Shown one piece after another: positions 11,541-21,693 of a stretch of 64,000 nucleotides of DNA. Source of the stretch: Diogma glabrata (lineage: Eukaryota > Arthropoda > Insecta > Diptera > Cylindrotomidae); contig OY856188.1 of assembly GCA_963693315.1 (NCBI GenBank), positions 215,768,495-215,832,494 on the forward strand, written 5' to 3'. Position 1 is the first letter of the stretch, and each line of letters begins with the position of its first letter. The notes below the pieces were generated by a model, which saw only the letters and a list, made by a program, of their open reading frames with translations, made no database searches and was not told where the DNA came from. The position numbers and the translations under genes are program-made.

Positions 11541-12110
11541 GTCGCCGTAACTAGTTAAGAAAACTCTACCGGCAGACGCGCACTCACATAGGGGCACAGG
11601 TTATTTTCAACTGCACCACACAGCTTGAAACCCTAAGGCTTCCGCCAAATTGCTTACTATCCGATCTCACAGATAAGTAAGCCAGCATTGGTATCGCTGC
11701 CGGCAATCTAGCGTATGCCAGTACCAGATCCCATCTGGTAGGGAGCTCATTAAGCAGGCTCACCTGCTCGGGTTCCCTTACGGCAGGGTAACCCATTCTA
11801 CCATAAAAGACTACTGATAATGGTTCTACATAGCGGCCCTGGAGCCTCCCATATATCAGAATTTCTCCAACCACAACCACTACGAGTCCAACCTCAATGT
11901 AAAGCTGTGGCTAACATTAATGCTTTACCCCATAGTAACCGAGAAAGCCGATCGGGTCACACTTTTGGCTTGCGCCTCTCCTATTCACCAGTGAGCTGGT
12001 CCGGCTGGATTGACCGGTTAGCTCAGGAACCCCGGGAGCGCAAGTTCCCGTGTCAAGTGACCCCTGGGGATAATGACCTGGCCAAACAAAAATGGACCAT
12101 TATAAATAGT
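11541..12110. repeat. GC-richer segment, probable transposon fragment of unknown type
   Basis: A block near 50% GC stands out sharply from its surroundings. It keeps partial open frames on both strands (11584-11880 - and 11820-12251 +), but neither shows a family I recognise. Its sharp edges suggest an inserted piece, perhaps the 5' region of a LINE. Confidence 0.4.
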
Positions 12111-12813
12111 AAGGCTCTTCAGTATTTTGTTTCTTTTCTCTTGTATTTTTCTCGTATAAAAGTTATACATTTAAACTTTTATATTTCATCCGATCAAACA
12201 ACTTTTCTAAAGCTTAATAAATTTGAACAGTTGTATTACATCTACATGTAATACTATGTATAAGCCTACATAGCGAAAACCTCTATGCAGACACAAACAA
12301 GTATTATTAATTAGTATTGAGTTCAATCAACTTAAAAAAATGTTAAAATATTATTGACATATATAAGCGCTTCTATGTCTATTCCATATTACTGGCCGGA
12401 ATCGAAATAAAGTGGCAAACTATTAGCAAATTTCTTTATTTATGATAATTTTTTTTTGCTGTCAGAAATTTTATTTTTCATTCATACAAACTATGATATT
12501 TAAAAAGTAGGCTTTGTTTTAACTGTCGGCAATTCTTCTTGTCGTCGATAATTTTGCTTTGTTGTTATGAAAATTCTTTGTTGTCATTTTTTCTTCTAAC
12601 AAAATGAAATATAATTTCATCTTAGTAGGCGCATAAATGCTATAAATTTGTAATTTAATTTTGACAAATATACTTAAACATGCAATCATTTATGAATGAA
12701 AACGGACATTTTTATTATTTGCAAACTGCAGTTTTACATAATTTTGTATTATTGAATAATTTGTAGAAAAAATTTTATTTATATTGTAATTAAAAAAAAA
12801 TTATCTTATTAAA
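12111..12813. other. AT-rich spacer, nothing recognised
   Basis: No convincing gene or repeat structure seen on either strand. Confidence 0.25.
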
Positions 12814-13020
12814 TACCACTCTTCATTGAAATTTTTGTCTAAACTTTTTCAATTTTACTCATTAAATTATTTTTAAGCAGCACTGCTCAATCTAACCACA
12901 ACATAAACCACTCGTCCTTCGGACTCGTGGTTTATTGTACGCTTTGATTCGCAGTGTTGCTAAATAATTTAATTCGTAAAATCAAAAAATTTTCGAAAAA
13001 ATTTCAATGACTCGTGGTAT
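12814..13020. mobile_element. Palindromic MITE (~207 bp)
   Basis: Inverted arms of about 80 bases start ACCACTCTTCATTGAAATTT on the left and end TTTCAATGACTCGTGGT on the right. They are followed inward by AATTAAATTATTT-type sequence and GCAGCACTGC against GCAGTGTTGC. The centre is a GC-rich hairpin (AAACCAC...TTCG...GTGGTTT). No coding capacity. Confidence 0.7.
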
Positions 13021-14775
13021 TACAACCGAATATTTTTACTTTTACAGAAATACTCTCATTAGTCAGTCGTTACAATAGGGATATTGTTGCTGTATTTTTT
13101 TCCTGTTGTTGTGGAACAATAACAGAGTTGAATACTTAATAAAACCTGGTGTTTGTGCTTACTAATCAGTGATCGAACCCTGGAAGAGGTTTGGGAAATG
13201 CGTTTATCGAATTGAGAGTAAGGCCAATTCGAAGGATGGTTGGAAAAACGTTATAATATGATATGCCCTTTATAGATATTGTAGCTTACCAATCCTTACG
13301 TGACATCGAATTAAGCTTTTAATCGAAATTCGAATAACAAACATTATTATTTTCCGTTTTGTACTGTTACATTTAAAATATAAAAGCGCGATTCTATAAA
13401 CCAAAATTAATTTTTGGCAGGTATTGGTGACTTATGTTGAATATTAAACAAAACATTAAATGACTGATGAGGTTTTTACGTAAAAATCTTACCGAAACGA
13501 TTTTTCATTTTTATGAAGAAATCAAAATTCTACTAATGTTGTCAGTTCGTATAATGAAAGAAGCATGTTTGTTGACTATTAAATAGCAAATAATATAAAA
13601 AGCAAATTGACAGAAAAATAACACAAAGGTTTCTATTAGAATGAATAAAATAATAAAACGCGAATTCGTAATGATTATTAAATAAAAGCGTAAGAGCTTA
13701 ATGTATAACAAGTTTCATCCTTAAAAAATCTTGCAAAGCAAAAATTATAATTTAACGTTTTAAACAAAAATACGGGCGTAATTTAAACAAAATACATTTT
13801 CTCCGTCCTTCCGTGTATTGAAAAGATTCCTAGTTTAATTTTGCCTTGAAATTTTAAAAAAAACCCATATTATACGAACAATGTGTGCACACGTAATTTA
13901 TCACAACATTTTTCATTATTCTAAATATTTGTTTAGAGAAAATCTAAGAGAAAAACCAAGTTATAAATTTAAATTCCACAAAGCAATTTGTTTGATTTAA
14001 AAATGAGGAGGAAGAAATTTTTTTGATACCATGTAACACATTCACCACCACCAATCAATAATTTAGAACTCAGCAAAAAAAACTTATTGTATGTAAATAC
14101 AAGAAGATTTAAATGAAAAAAATATTACGATGGAAATTCATTGGGCATAATGATTTCGTATAAAACTTTTTTTGTTGCTACTGTTAATAATGAAAAATAA
14201 CTCAGGTTATTGACATTTTTGTACAGTAAACCTCATTTATTTTATGACTAACCATTCAATCCCTTCAAAATGGACAAAAAAATCAATTCTTTTCGATATA
14301 TGGCACTTACTAATTGGGTTTCAGTATTACGGAAATAAAATAGAATGAGACAAATTAGTTCGATTTCTTTTTATTGAAATTGTCTCAGTTTTTCTGAAAT
14401 TAGATTTCATTCACGTTGGTTATAGTCTTACAGAGAAAACAAATATTTTTTCCGTTTATACTTTTTATTGATCAATCTATTGTTTTATTGCCAACACGTA
14501 GCATTTAGTAGGTTAAAATCTGCTTATTATTCCTGAACAGTGTGGGTAATTTAAAGCGAAATTAAGGAAAATATTGAACAAACATAAAAAATATTTGAGG
14601 GTTAAATCTAAATATCTAAAGCCCTTTACTTTAAATCAAAGTTCGCATCCTGTTTTGAGATGAAAATTGAAAACCTAAGGTTTTTATTTTTAAATGTTAT
14701 ACTAAGTTTCATACTGTTCCAGAACGGTTTTACGAACAAAACTTGTTTTAATTAAATAAGTTTAATTTCGCAATT
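13021..14775. other. AT-rich intergenic sequence, nothing recognised
   Basis: No gene, RNA or clear repeat could be supported. The short ORF at 13511-13711 (-) is hydrophobic, of AT-rich composition, and most likely chance. Confidence 0.25.
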
Positions 14776-15075
14776 CAGAAGGCTCCATTAAATAGCGCCG
14801 ACTGTCATAGCGCCGAGAAAATTCTTGACATTATTTCATTTTTTTTTGAATTAGCGTAAATTTTTTTAAACTGACATAGCGTAGACATTTTTAAACTGAC
14901 ATAGGGCCGATATTTAATTTTCTAAAAAACCTCGGCATTAATTCAGTTTTTTTTGAATTAGTGCCGAGATTGCACTCATAAAGTATTTGACTTGAGATTA
15001 GACTCTCGGCACTAACTCAAGAGATAGTGAATTAGAATAAATAGGATTAATTTTTTAATAAATCTCAGCCCTAAT
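14776..15075. repeat. Cluster of short inverted GCCGAGA / TCTCGGC motifs
   Basis: Words such as AATAGCGCCGA, CATAGCGCCGAGAAAA, GAATTAGTGCCGAGA and CTCTCGGCACTAACTCA recur in both orientations about every 40-90 bases within AT-rich DNA. The pattern could fold into a ladder of hairpins. A related cluster in the opposite orientation lies at 26655-26985. Confidence 0.6.
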
Positions 15076-15394
15076 TCAATACTATTTTAATAAGCAGTTT
15101 AACTTAAATTGGGATTTGTTAACTTATTTTTAGCTTGACCAACGCAGACTCGTTTTTCATCAGAAAAACTAAATCTTTTAAAAACCTCTGTTTTTGTAAT
15201 TATAAAAATAAAAAAAAGAATGAAAAACATAATACCAAAAATGCTATGAAAAGAATCCCTACAACTGATTGGGACCTGCTTAGAATCTAATGCGGCGTGT
15301 TACACTGTCATCTATCTAGGTCAAATCAGACAATCAGATCAGAGGACAAACTTATTGTGCCAGGACAAATAGAGAAAACATATTTGATTTCTGA

Positions 15395-15605
15395 TAGGTG
15401 CCGGCTGTGAAATGTCCTACTATGTAGGACTTGTTCTAGTTCAACTTGATCCGGCCAGGACGATAAAAGAACATACCAGAACCAGGGCCGGCGTCCGGAT
15501 TTACAATCTTGGCCACCTGGACCAACCAAGATCTGCCTCCTTAATAAAAAAGCTGTTATGCATCTATGTATCGCTGTGTGTGAAACGACGAAATAATGAC
15601 AGTTA
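15395..15605. repeat. GC-richer segment with a possible hAT-type terminus
   Basis: Includes CCAGGGCCGGCGTCCGGATT near 15483, like the CAGGGCCGG ends of many hAT elements. A right-end-like CGCCCTG occurs near 16842-16849 after the hAT transposase fragment, but no matching 8-bp duplication is visible. The short ORFs here (15326-15616 and 15412-15609) show no known family. Confidence 0.35.
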
Positions 15606-16570
15606 TTAATTGTCATAACTTTGACTTTTGAAATCCATATTCACCATAACAAAGCTTCAGAATTTGGTATAGCTTTTTAAATTATCAAATTATGACAGAA
15701 GAATACCAAATTATGACAGAAGTCTCTTTTGGCACCAAAGTGATTTTGATTTGATTTAATCTACCCTTACTTTATATTTACTTCTCTAATCCACTAAATT
15801 TGTTTAATTTTTCTATTAATTCGGAACTTATTGTGCTGTTATGTTAACATTGGTAAATATTTTTTTTTATGTTGTTCATTATTTATAATTATAATTTTTA
15901 AATTATTTATTTTTGCTAATGTCAAAATTTGTTTGATTCCGAACAGCAAAATAAAAAAGTTTTTCACCTTATTTCAAAATTGTGTTTTTACAAATTTCAA
16001 ATTCAACAAAAATTTTGCTCTGTCAAATATTTGTCGAGTCACACACAGTCTATCTCATAAACCCACAATAAGTTCTAATAATAAATGTTTAGTAGAATTC
16101 TTGCGATTTTTTTGAACTGAACCAAAACTTTTACGTATTTCTCTCTTCGTCTAATACTCGAATGTCCTGTGCACTCCCTTACTTGCATCTAATAACAGTT
16201 TATCGCTAAAGTGACCTTTTGACATACTCTAAGTTGCTAGATCAGATGCTTGTAAAAGCTTAACTGAAAATTTTAATAGTAGCATTAATACTATCAGCGG
16301 AATTTATGGAAAAATATGTCACTGCAAAACACTGAAATGGGTCGAAATGAAGCACGAACCTCCTTAATCAGATAAATTTTTTAGACATTGACATTCTTTA
16401 ATCACGTGGAATAAGGTTTTGTGTAGATTTTATGCAATTAATAAGAAGCTTCAGTTGATTAAAATTGACACTTGTATAAAGTTATGTTATTAGTTCAGTG
16501 AGAAAATTTTGAAGAGATAACAATGTAAAAATTTAAAGTGCAAAAATATCATGAAGTGAACAGAAAAATA
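15606..16570. other. AT-rich sequence with a short direct duplication
   Basis: AAATTATGACAGAAG is repeated at about 15685 and 15708. No gene recognised. Confidence 0.3.
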
Positions 16571-16574
16571 GATG

Positions 16575-16730
16575 TAGAATATTGCAGCTGATGGAACGCG
16601 AAAAGAATTGTTATACAGCGCGTAACAAGTTCCGTGTTGGCACGTACTTTGCCATCGTCGACTTGTTAAATGAACTTTATAAACGTCAGGAAGCATATAA
16701 AGAATTCGATGTAAAATTCTCAGTTTTTTT
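16575..16730 (+). pseudogene. hAT-type transposase fragment
   Basis: A short open stretch reads LMEREKNCYTARNKFRVGTY and then FAIVDLLNELYKRQEAYKEF. This matches, by family knowledge, the segment of DUF4371/hAT transposases that precedes the C-terminal dimerisation region. It follows a possible acceptor (TATTGCAG). No other hAT block is visible next to it apart from a possible terminus near 16849. Confidence 0.55.
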
Positions 16731-16849
16731 TAAATCATGAATATCCCAATAGAGGACTATCGCCATTTTAGTCGTCGACTAGTGGTCAATATATATTTTA
16801 AAACTAAAAAAGAAATGTTGTTATGGATTATAAAATTTGCCGCCCTGTG

Positions 16850-17270
16850 CCATGAAGTATAGGTTGTCCCATGAGTGAATCAGGCAATATTCTAGTCGGA
16901 ATATCGTATATATTTCTGTAATTCTCACAAAATAATGAAAACAAAATTTTTTCGTGTGCGAAACGACGAATTAGTTTTGGGGACTTTCTTATTCACCGCC
17001 ACCAATAAGTATTTTAAACAGATTCGAAATGATTTATCATACTTAATTTGGCTACAATATCAAAACATTGAAAAGTTAAACATCAGTAATTAAAAATTAA
17101 TTCAATTTAAAAAATTTATTATGTTTTTCTAGTTGCAGTTCTTAAAACCTATTATTTTGGCTAACAATTATTATTTCATTAAGGATAGAAATGACATTTT
17201 TATCGTTTTATATAAAAATAATGAAATTAATAAAAATAAAAATAATAAATTAAAAAAAAAGTTTTTTACA
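16850..17270. other. AT-rich spacer, nothing recognised
   Basis: No gene or structured repeat seen on either strand. Confidence 0.25.
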
Positions 17271-17279
17271 CATGCAATT

Positions 17280-18121
17280 CAAGAAAAGAAAAAAACTTAT
17301 AAAAAAACATGAAATGGATCTTCTACAACGACGGATTCACTGCACATTGGACAACGAATTGTTGTTGCCACTATTGATGTGATCATTACCACTATTGATG
17401 TGATCCGTTGTTTTTGTTTTTAATTTATTAAAACACGATATCTTAACAATACACGATATCTGCGTTTTCTACTACTTTCACCACCAGTACGAATTAGACT
17501 TGCAAAATCTCTGCTTTTGCTGTATTCCTCTGCCAAAAGAAGTTTCAAAAAATCAAAAAATGCCCTTTTTTCGGCATACGACAGCCGATTACTCCATTAT
17601 ATGGTTCGAGTGCATTTATTGTACGCGTATGTCTTCCGTAAACCGATATATTGCTCGCTGTTTCCTATATTATTTATTTAAAAAAATATTCAAATAAAGT
17701 TAAAGAATTTATTTATGTTATTATGATTGCCATCGATATGTAAATCACTTATTTACTAATTAACTGACCTTTTGTATCCGTTGCTTATCGTAATATTTGA
17801 TGAAACGACGAAACGAAGCTGCATTGAAATTATTTGCTTCTGCTTTAAGTAGAGGGAATACCACATCGATATCATTTACTGGCAATAACGGCAAACACAA
17901 AAATTTCCCATAAATCTTCATAGCATCTTTATTATTGCGCAAAGATGTAATGAATCCAGGAATTGGAATTGGAAACGCGTTGCGTTTCACAGCCTGGCAA
18001 AAGTGAAGCCAACATGCATATAAGTTTGCGTGCGGATACTCTTTGCGCATTGCGGAGCGCATAGCGCATTCATAATCGGTCATGAACGATTTCCCCTCCA
18101 GAATATAGAATATAAAACATG
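17280..18121 (-). pseudogene. MULE (Mutator-like) transposase, 3' half
   Basis: Reading the - strand from 18121, the first exon (to 17769) carries SFMTDYECAMRSAMRKEYP. This contains the second catalytic acidic site of MULE transposases (the D-x-E-like FMTDYE block). It is followed by ANLYACWLHFCQAVKRN, the characteristic C...HF.QA motif. The donor AAAAG|GTCAGT and acceptor ATATAG|GAAACA bound a 104-base intron (17665-17768). Exon 2 continues NISVYGRHTRTINALEPYNG and VIGCRMPKKGHF, then loses one base in a T run and resumes LLLAEEYSKSRDFASLIR. A CPMC-type Cys motif near 17340 may be its C-terminal end. The 5' side is cut at 18121 by a fold-back arm; the 5' exons lie at 24776-25301. Confidence 0.75.
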
Positions 18122-19852
18122 GAGGGGCTGAAAGCTCACAGCTCTGAGATATCAAGACTTCGGTCTGGACTCTGGGTTAAGGATTTTGATGTTGTTTTCG
18201 GCAAAAAACTTTTATGAGGACATGGTTTTTAGTTTTGGGCAGCGATGTATATCAAACATTACTGTTTGTTAAAGTACAAGTATTTTATCTCTGTTTAGAA
18301 ATTTATTACAAAACTAACACGAAACATCAATACGATGCCGGAAATTTATAACAGATCATAAATTAACATAATTTAGTGAAAAGATGATACACTCAGCAAA
18401 CTCCTCAAAAACCTCTCCATTTAGCGTTTCGAGAAAATATTACAAAATCACAAATTCATATTTCTTTCAAAATTCCAAAAATATTGTAAAATTTCAATAA
18501 AATAAATTTTTTCAGAATTCCAAAAATATTCCAAAAATTAGAATAAAATCAAATATTTTAACTTTTTCTATATTCCAATAATATTCCGAAAATTCTTAAA
18601 AATTCAAACTTTTCCAAAATCCTAAAAATATTGCAAAAATCATTACAAAATCAAAAATTGAAACTTTTTTCAAAATTCCAAAAATTATAATAAAATCAAA
18701 AAATTAAAATTTTTCAAAATTCTAAAAATATTCCAAAAAATCTTACAAAATCAAAAATTGAAACATTTTCCAAGATTCTAAAAATATTGCAAAAATTATT
18801 ACAAAATCAAAAATACAAACTTTTTCAAAATTCCAAAAATATTTCAAAAACTATAACAAATTCAAAAATTTCCATGTCCAATTTCATTTTTAATTACATT
18901 TACGTCATAAAAACAGCTACATTTTTTTTCCCAAAAAATTGGCTAAAAAAATAAATGAAATCATTTTTTAACACACTTGACATTATTTTGTTGACTAACT
19001 TATAATGCCATAATTCTCTATAATAATAATAAAATTTCATGTCATACAAATTTTATTTTTTTCCAAAAAATTGGGTAAAAAACTAAATAAAAATCTTTCT
19101 TTTGACACACTTGACAACATGTTTTTGACAAACTGATAATACCATAATTCTCAATAATAATAATAAAATTTCATTTCAAACAATTAACTAATTTTATTTT
19201 TTTCCAAAAAATTGGGTAAAAAAATAAATAAAAATCTTTCTTTTGACACACTTGACAACATTTTTTTGACAAACATATAGTGCCATAATTCTCAATAATA
19301 ATAATAAAAATTCATTTCAAACAAATAAATAATTTTATTTTTTTTTTAAAAAATTGGATAAAAAAATAAATAAAAATCTTTATTTTGACACACTTGACAA
19401 CATTTTTTTGATAACTTGTAATGCAATAATCTAGTTTTTGATCTCGCATACCAATTCCGACCATCAAGATATCTCCAAATTCAATGTTCCTACTGGTAAT
19501 CACTTAAAATGAACGTATTTTAAGCCAAAAATATGAAAATTTGCTGTTTTTGACACACTTAATGGTTTTTTTGACACACTTCCGGTACAGTTATCGAGCA
19601 CAGCATCTTTTTGAACCGGTCCCTTGAGTATACCTATTTTTCGAAAAAAATTTTTTGAAATCCCTCCAGCGGTTTTCCCTGCAGCGTAGGTAATGACGGC
19701 GGCCGGACGGCCGGCAGACAGACATACATTTTTTTTTTAATTTTTAAAATCAGTAGGTCCTAAAACGTCGAGAAATGCCAAAAAAGTGGGGGTAAGAATT
19801 TCACTTTTGAAACATGAATGTAATACTTAGGTCTTTCAGACCGAAGTAATTG
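18121..19852. mobile_element. Single arm of the giant fold-back family
   Basis: Closely matches the left arm of the 1-6.6 kb element in the same orientation. The order is the outer end (GGAGGGGCTGAAAGC, then GGTTTTTAGTTTTGGGCAGC), the AT-rich word zone, about four 140-bp tandem units (18920-19420), and the GC-rich GACGGCCGGCAGACAGACAT block. It ends in the GGTCTTTCAGACC hairpin. The opposite arm is absent. It begins exactly where the MULE coding sequence is interrupted. Confidence 0.75.
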
Positions 19853-19889
19853 ATTAAATAATTTCGCTATAGGTGAAAAACACGTGAAA

Positions 19890-21650
19890 TCAGCAAAAAA
19901 CATGCAACTTGTTCGCTGAACGCTTTGCTCTGAACTCCACTGTTTTGGAAACTCCTAAAGAAATACCCCAAATCCAGTCTTCAGGAGTTAATATGAATGA
20001 ACTTCACTTCAAACCCAAAATAGTCGCTAAACTTTTAAAGGGGTTAAACATCAACAAAGCATCAGGAATGGACAATATTCCACCCATTATTTTAAAAACC
20101 TTTTCCAAAGAACTTGCACCAACTTTAACTAAAATATTCTACCAATCCTACAAATCTGGTATATTTCCCTCGTGCTGGAAGTTGGCAAATGTCCAGCCCG
20201 TCCCCAAAAAGGGACCAAAATCCGATATCTCAAATTATAGGCCAATAGCTTTACTATCGGTCCTATCCAAAGTCTATGAGCATTATATTAATACACATAT
20301 TTCAAAATTTCTGGAAGAAAATCATTTAATATCCGACAGCCAATACGGTTTTCGAAACAAAAGATCAACTACCGATCTATTAAACTATGTAGCGCATTGT
20401 TGGAACAGCATACTTGATAAAGGTGGTGAAACATACGTTATCGCTTTAGACATCTCCAAGGCATTCGATCGAGTCTGGCATGCCAACTTAATCAACAAGC
20501 TCGTTGCGTACGGTTTTCATCCCAATGTTGTGAAGCTGATTCAAAATTTTCTATCCGACCGATACATTTCGGTAACCTTAGACGGATATTCTTCTGAGTC
20601 TAAACTAATTAACGCTGGTGTACCCCAAGGCTCAGTATTGTCCCCAACCCTATTTTTGATTTATATCAACGAATTGTTGAAAATCACCAGCAACCCAATA
20701 AATAGTTTTGCAGATGATAGTACTCTGCACAAGTCGTTCGAGCCCCTTCCTTCAAAAGGTAAAATGCACGAACGAATTAATCCTGCCCGGAGAGACGCTG
20801 CCATAAACGTGAACAAAGACCTGAATAAAGTCGCCGACTGGGGTGACCAAAACCTTGTCAATTTCAACTCCACCAAAACACAGCTGTTGATTGTTTCCAG
20901 ATTAAAGACCGAGTTCCCCAAAGATATTTTATTTAGTATGTGTGATGAACCAATAGGTGAATGTAAAAACATTCGTTTATTGGGTGTCACAGTTTCAAAT
21001 GACCTACTCTGGAACGATCATGTAATGGCGATGGCAAAAAGCGCGTCTAAAAAACTCGGCCTCCTAAATAGATGCAAAAAATTTTTCACTCCATACCAAT
21101 TGCTCCATGTTTATAAGTCCTATATTCGTCCCTGTATGGAGTACTGCTGTCAAGTTTGGGGTGCGGCCTCTGTTTCCATCTTGGCCCTCTTGGACTCTGT
21201 TCAAAAGCGAGCTATACGAATTGTAGGTGATCGAACTTTGACATCACAACTTGATTCCCTACAACATCGTCGCACTGTTGCTGACCTCGTTGTTTTTTAC
21301 AAATATCGTCATCAGCAGTGCTCAGATGAAATCAGCGGCCACATGCCTCAAACTTATTCTTACCCCCGTTCCACTCGGCAATCGGCTGCCGCAACCAGTG
21401 AAACGGTAAAGATCCCGCGCTGTCATACTGGCAGATCGCAGAGAGACTTCTTTGTCCGAACTGCGTACAAATGGAATAGTTTGCCGGAACACTTAGTCTC
21501 AGGTGGCTTCAACCCACAGATGTTTAAAAAAAGCGTTAATCTACACCTCAGAACGTCAGTTGTTGAGGGACCCAGGTCTAGACCTAGGTCTTAAAAGGTA
21601 TTTATGTGTTGTTGTGACACATATTCTAAACCCTATTACACAACACATTT

Positions 21651-21688
<38 letters not shown>
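19890..21688 (+). mobile_element. 5'-truncated LINE (CR1/L2-like group) with poly(A) tail
   Basis: Comprises a reverse-transcriptase ORF, a short 3' UTR (TTATGTGTTGTTGTGACACA) and an uninterrupted A-tract at 21655-21686. The endonuclease and ORF1 are absent, as expected for 5' truncation. Both flanks carry sequence of the neighbouring TIR element (GGTGAAAAACACGTGA). Confidence 0.85.
19909..21594 (+). CDS. LINE reverse transcriptase, truncated but open
   Basis: This 561-codon frame encodes a non-LTR reverse transcriptase, which copies the element RNA at a nicked genomic target. Motifs in order are NKASGMDNIPP, NYRPIALLSVLSKVYE, QYGFRNKRSTTDLL, YVIALDISKAFDRVWH (first catalytic Asp), AGVPQGSVLSPTLF and the FADD active-site box (NSFADDST). 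The thumb (LLGVTVSNDLLWNDH) and a C-terminal region typical of CR1/L2/jockey-group LINEs (KSYIRPCMEYCCQVWGA; RRTVADLVVFYKY) follow. The element is cut before the first ATG, and the frame opens without one, so it cannot be expressed as a normal LINE protein. The intact frame suggests a fairly recent insertion. Confidence 0.9.
   Translation: MFAERFALNSTVLETPKEIPQIQSSGVNMNELHFKPKIVAKLLKGLNINKASGMDNIPPIILKTFSKELAPTLTKIFYQSYKSGIFPSCWKLANVQPVPKKGPKSDISNYRPIALLSVLSKVYEHYINTHISKFLEENHLISDSQYGFRNKRSTTDLLNYVAHCWNSILDKGGETYVIALDISKAFDRVWHANLINKLVAYGFHPNVVKLIQNFLSDRYISVTLDGYSSESKLINAGVPQGSVLSPTLFLIYINELLKITSNPINSFADDSTLHKSFEPLPSKGKMHERINPARRDAAINVNKDLNKVADWGDQNLVNFNSTKTQLLIVSRLKTEFPKDILFSMCDEPIGECKNIRLLGVTVSNDLLWNDHVMAMAKSASKKLGLLNRCKKFFTPYQLLHVYKSYIRPCMEYCCQVWGAASVSILALLDSVQKRAIRIVGDRTLTSQLDSLQHRRTVADLVVFYKYRHQQCSDEISGHMPQTYSYPRSTRQSAAATSETVKIPRCHTGRSQRDFFVRTAYKWNSLPEHLVSGGFNPQMFKKSVNLHLRTSVVEGPRSRPRS

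Positions 21689-21693
<5 letters not shown>

Noticed and set aside
13100..13230. tRNA-like box B (GGTTCGATCAC on - strand)
   Set aside because: No matching box A at the right distance and no cloverleaf pairing.
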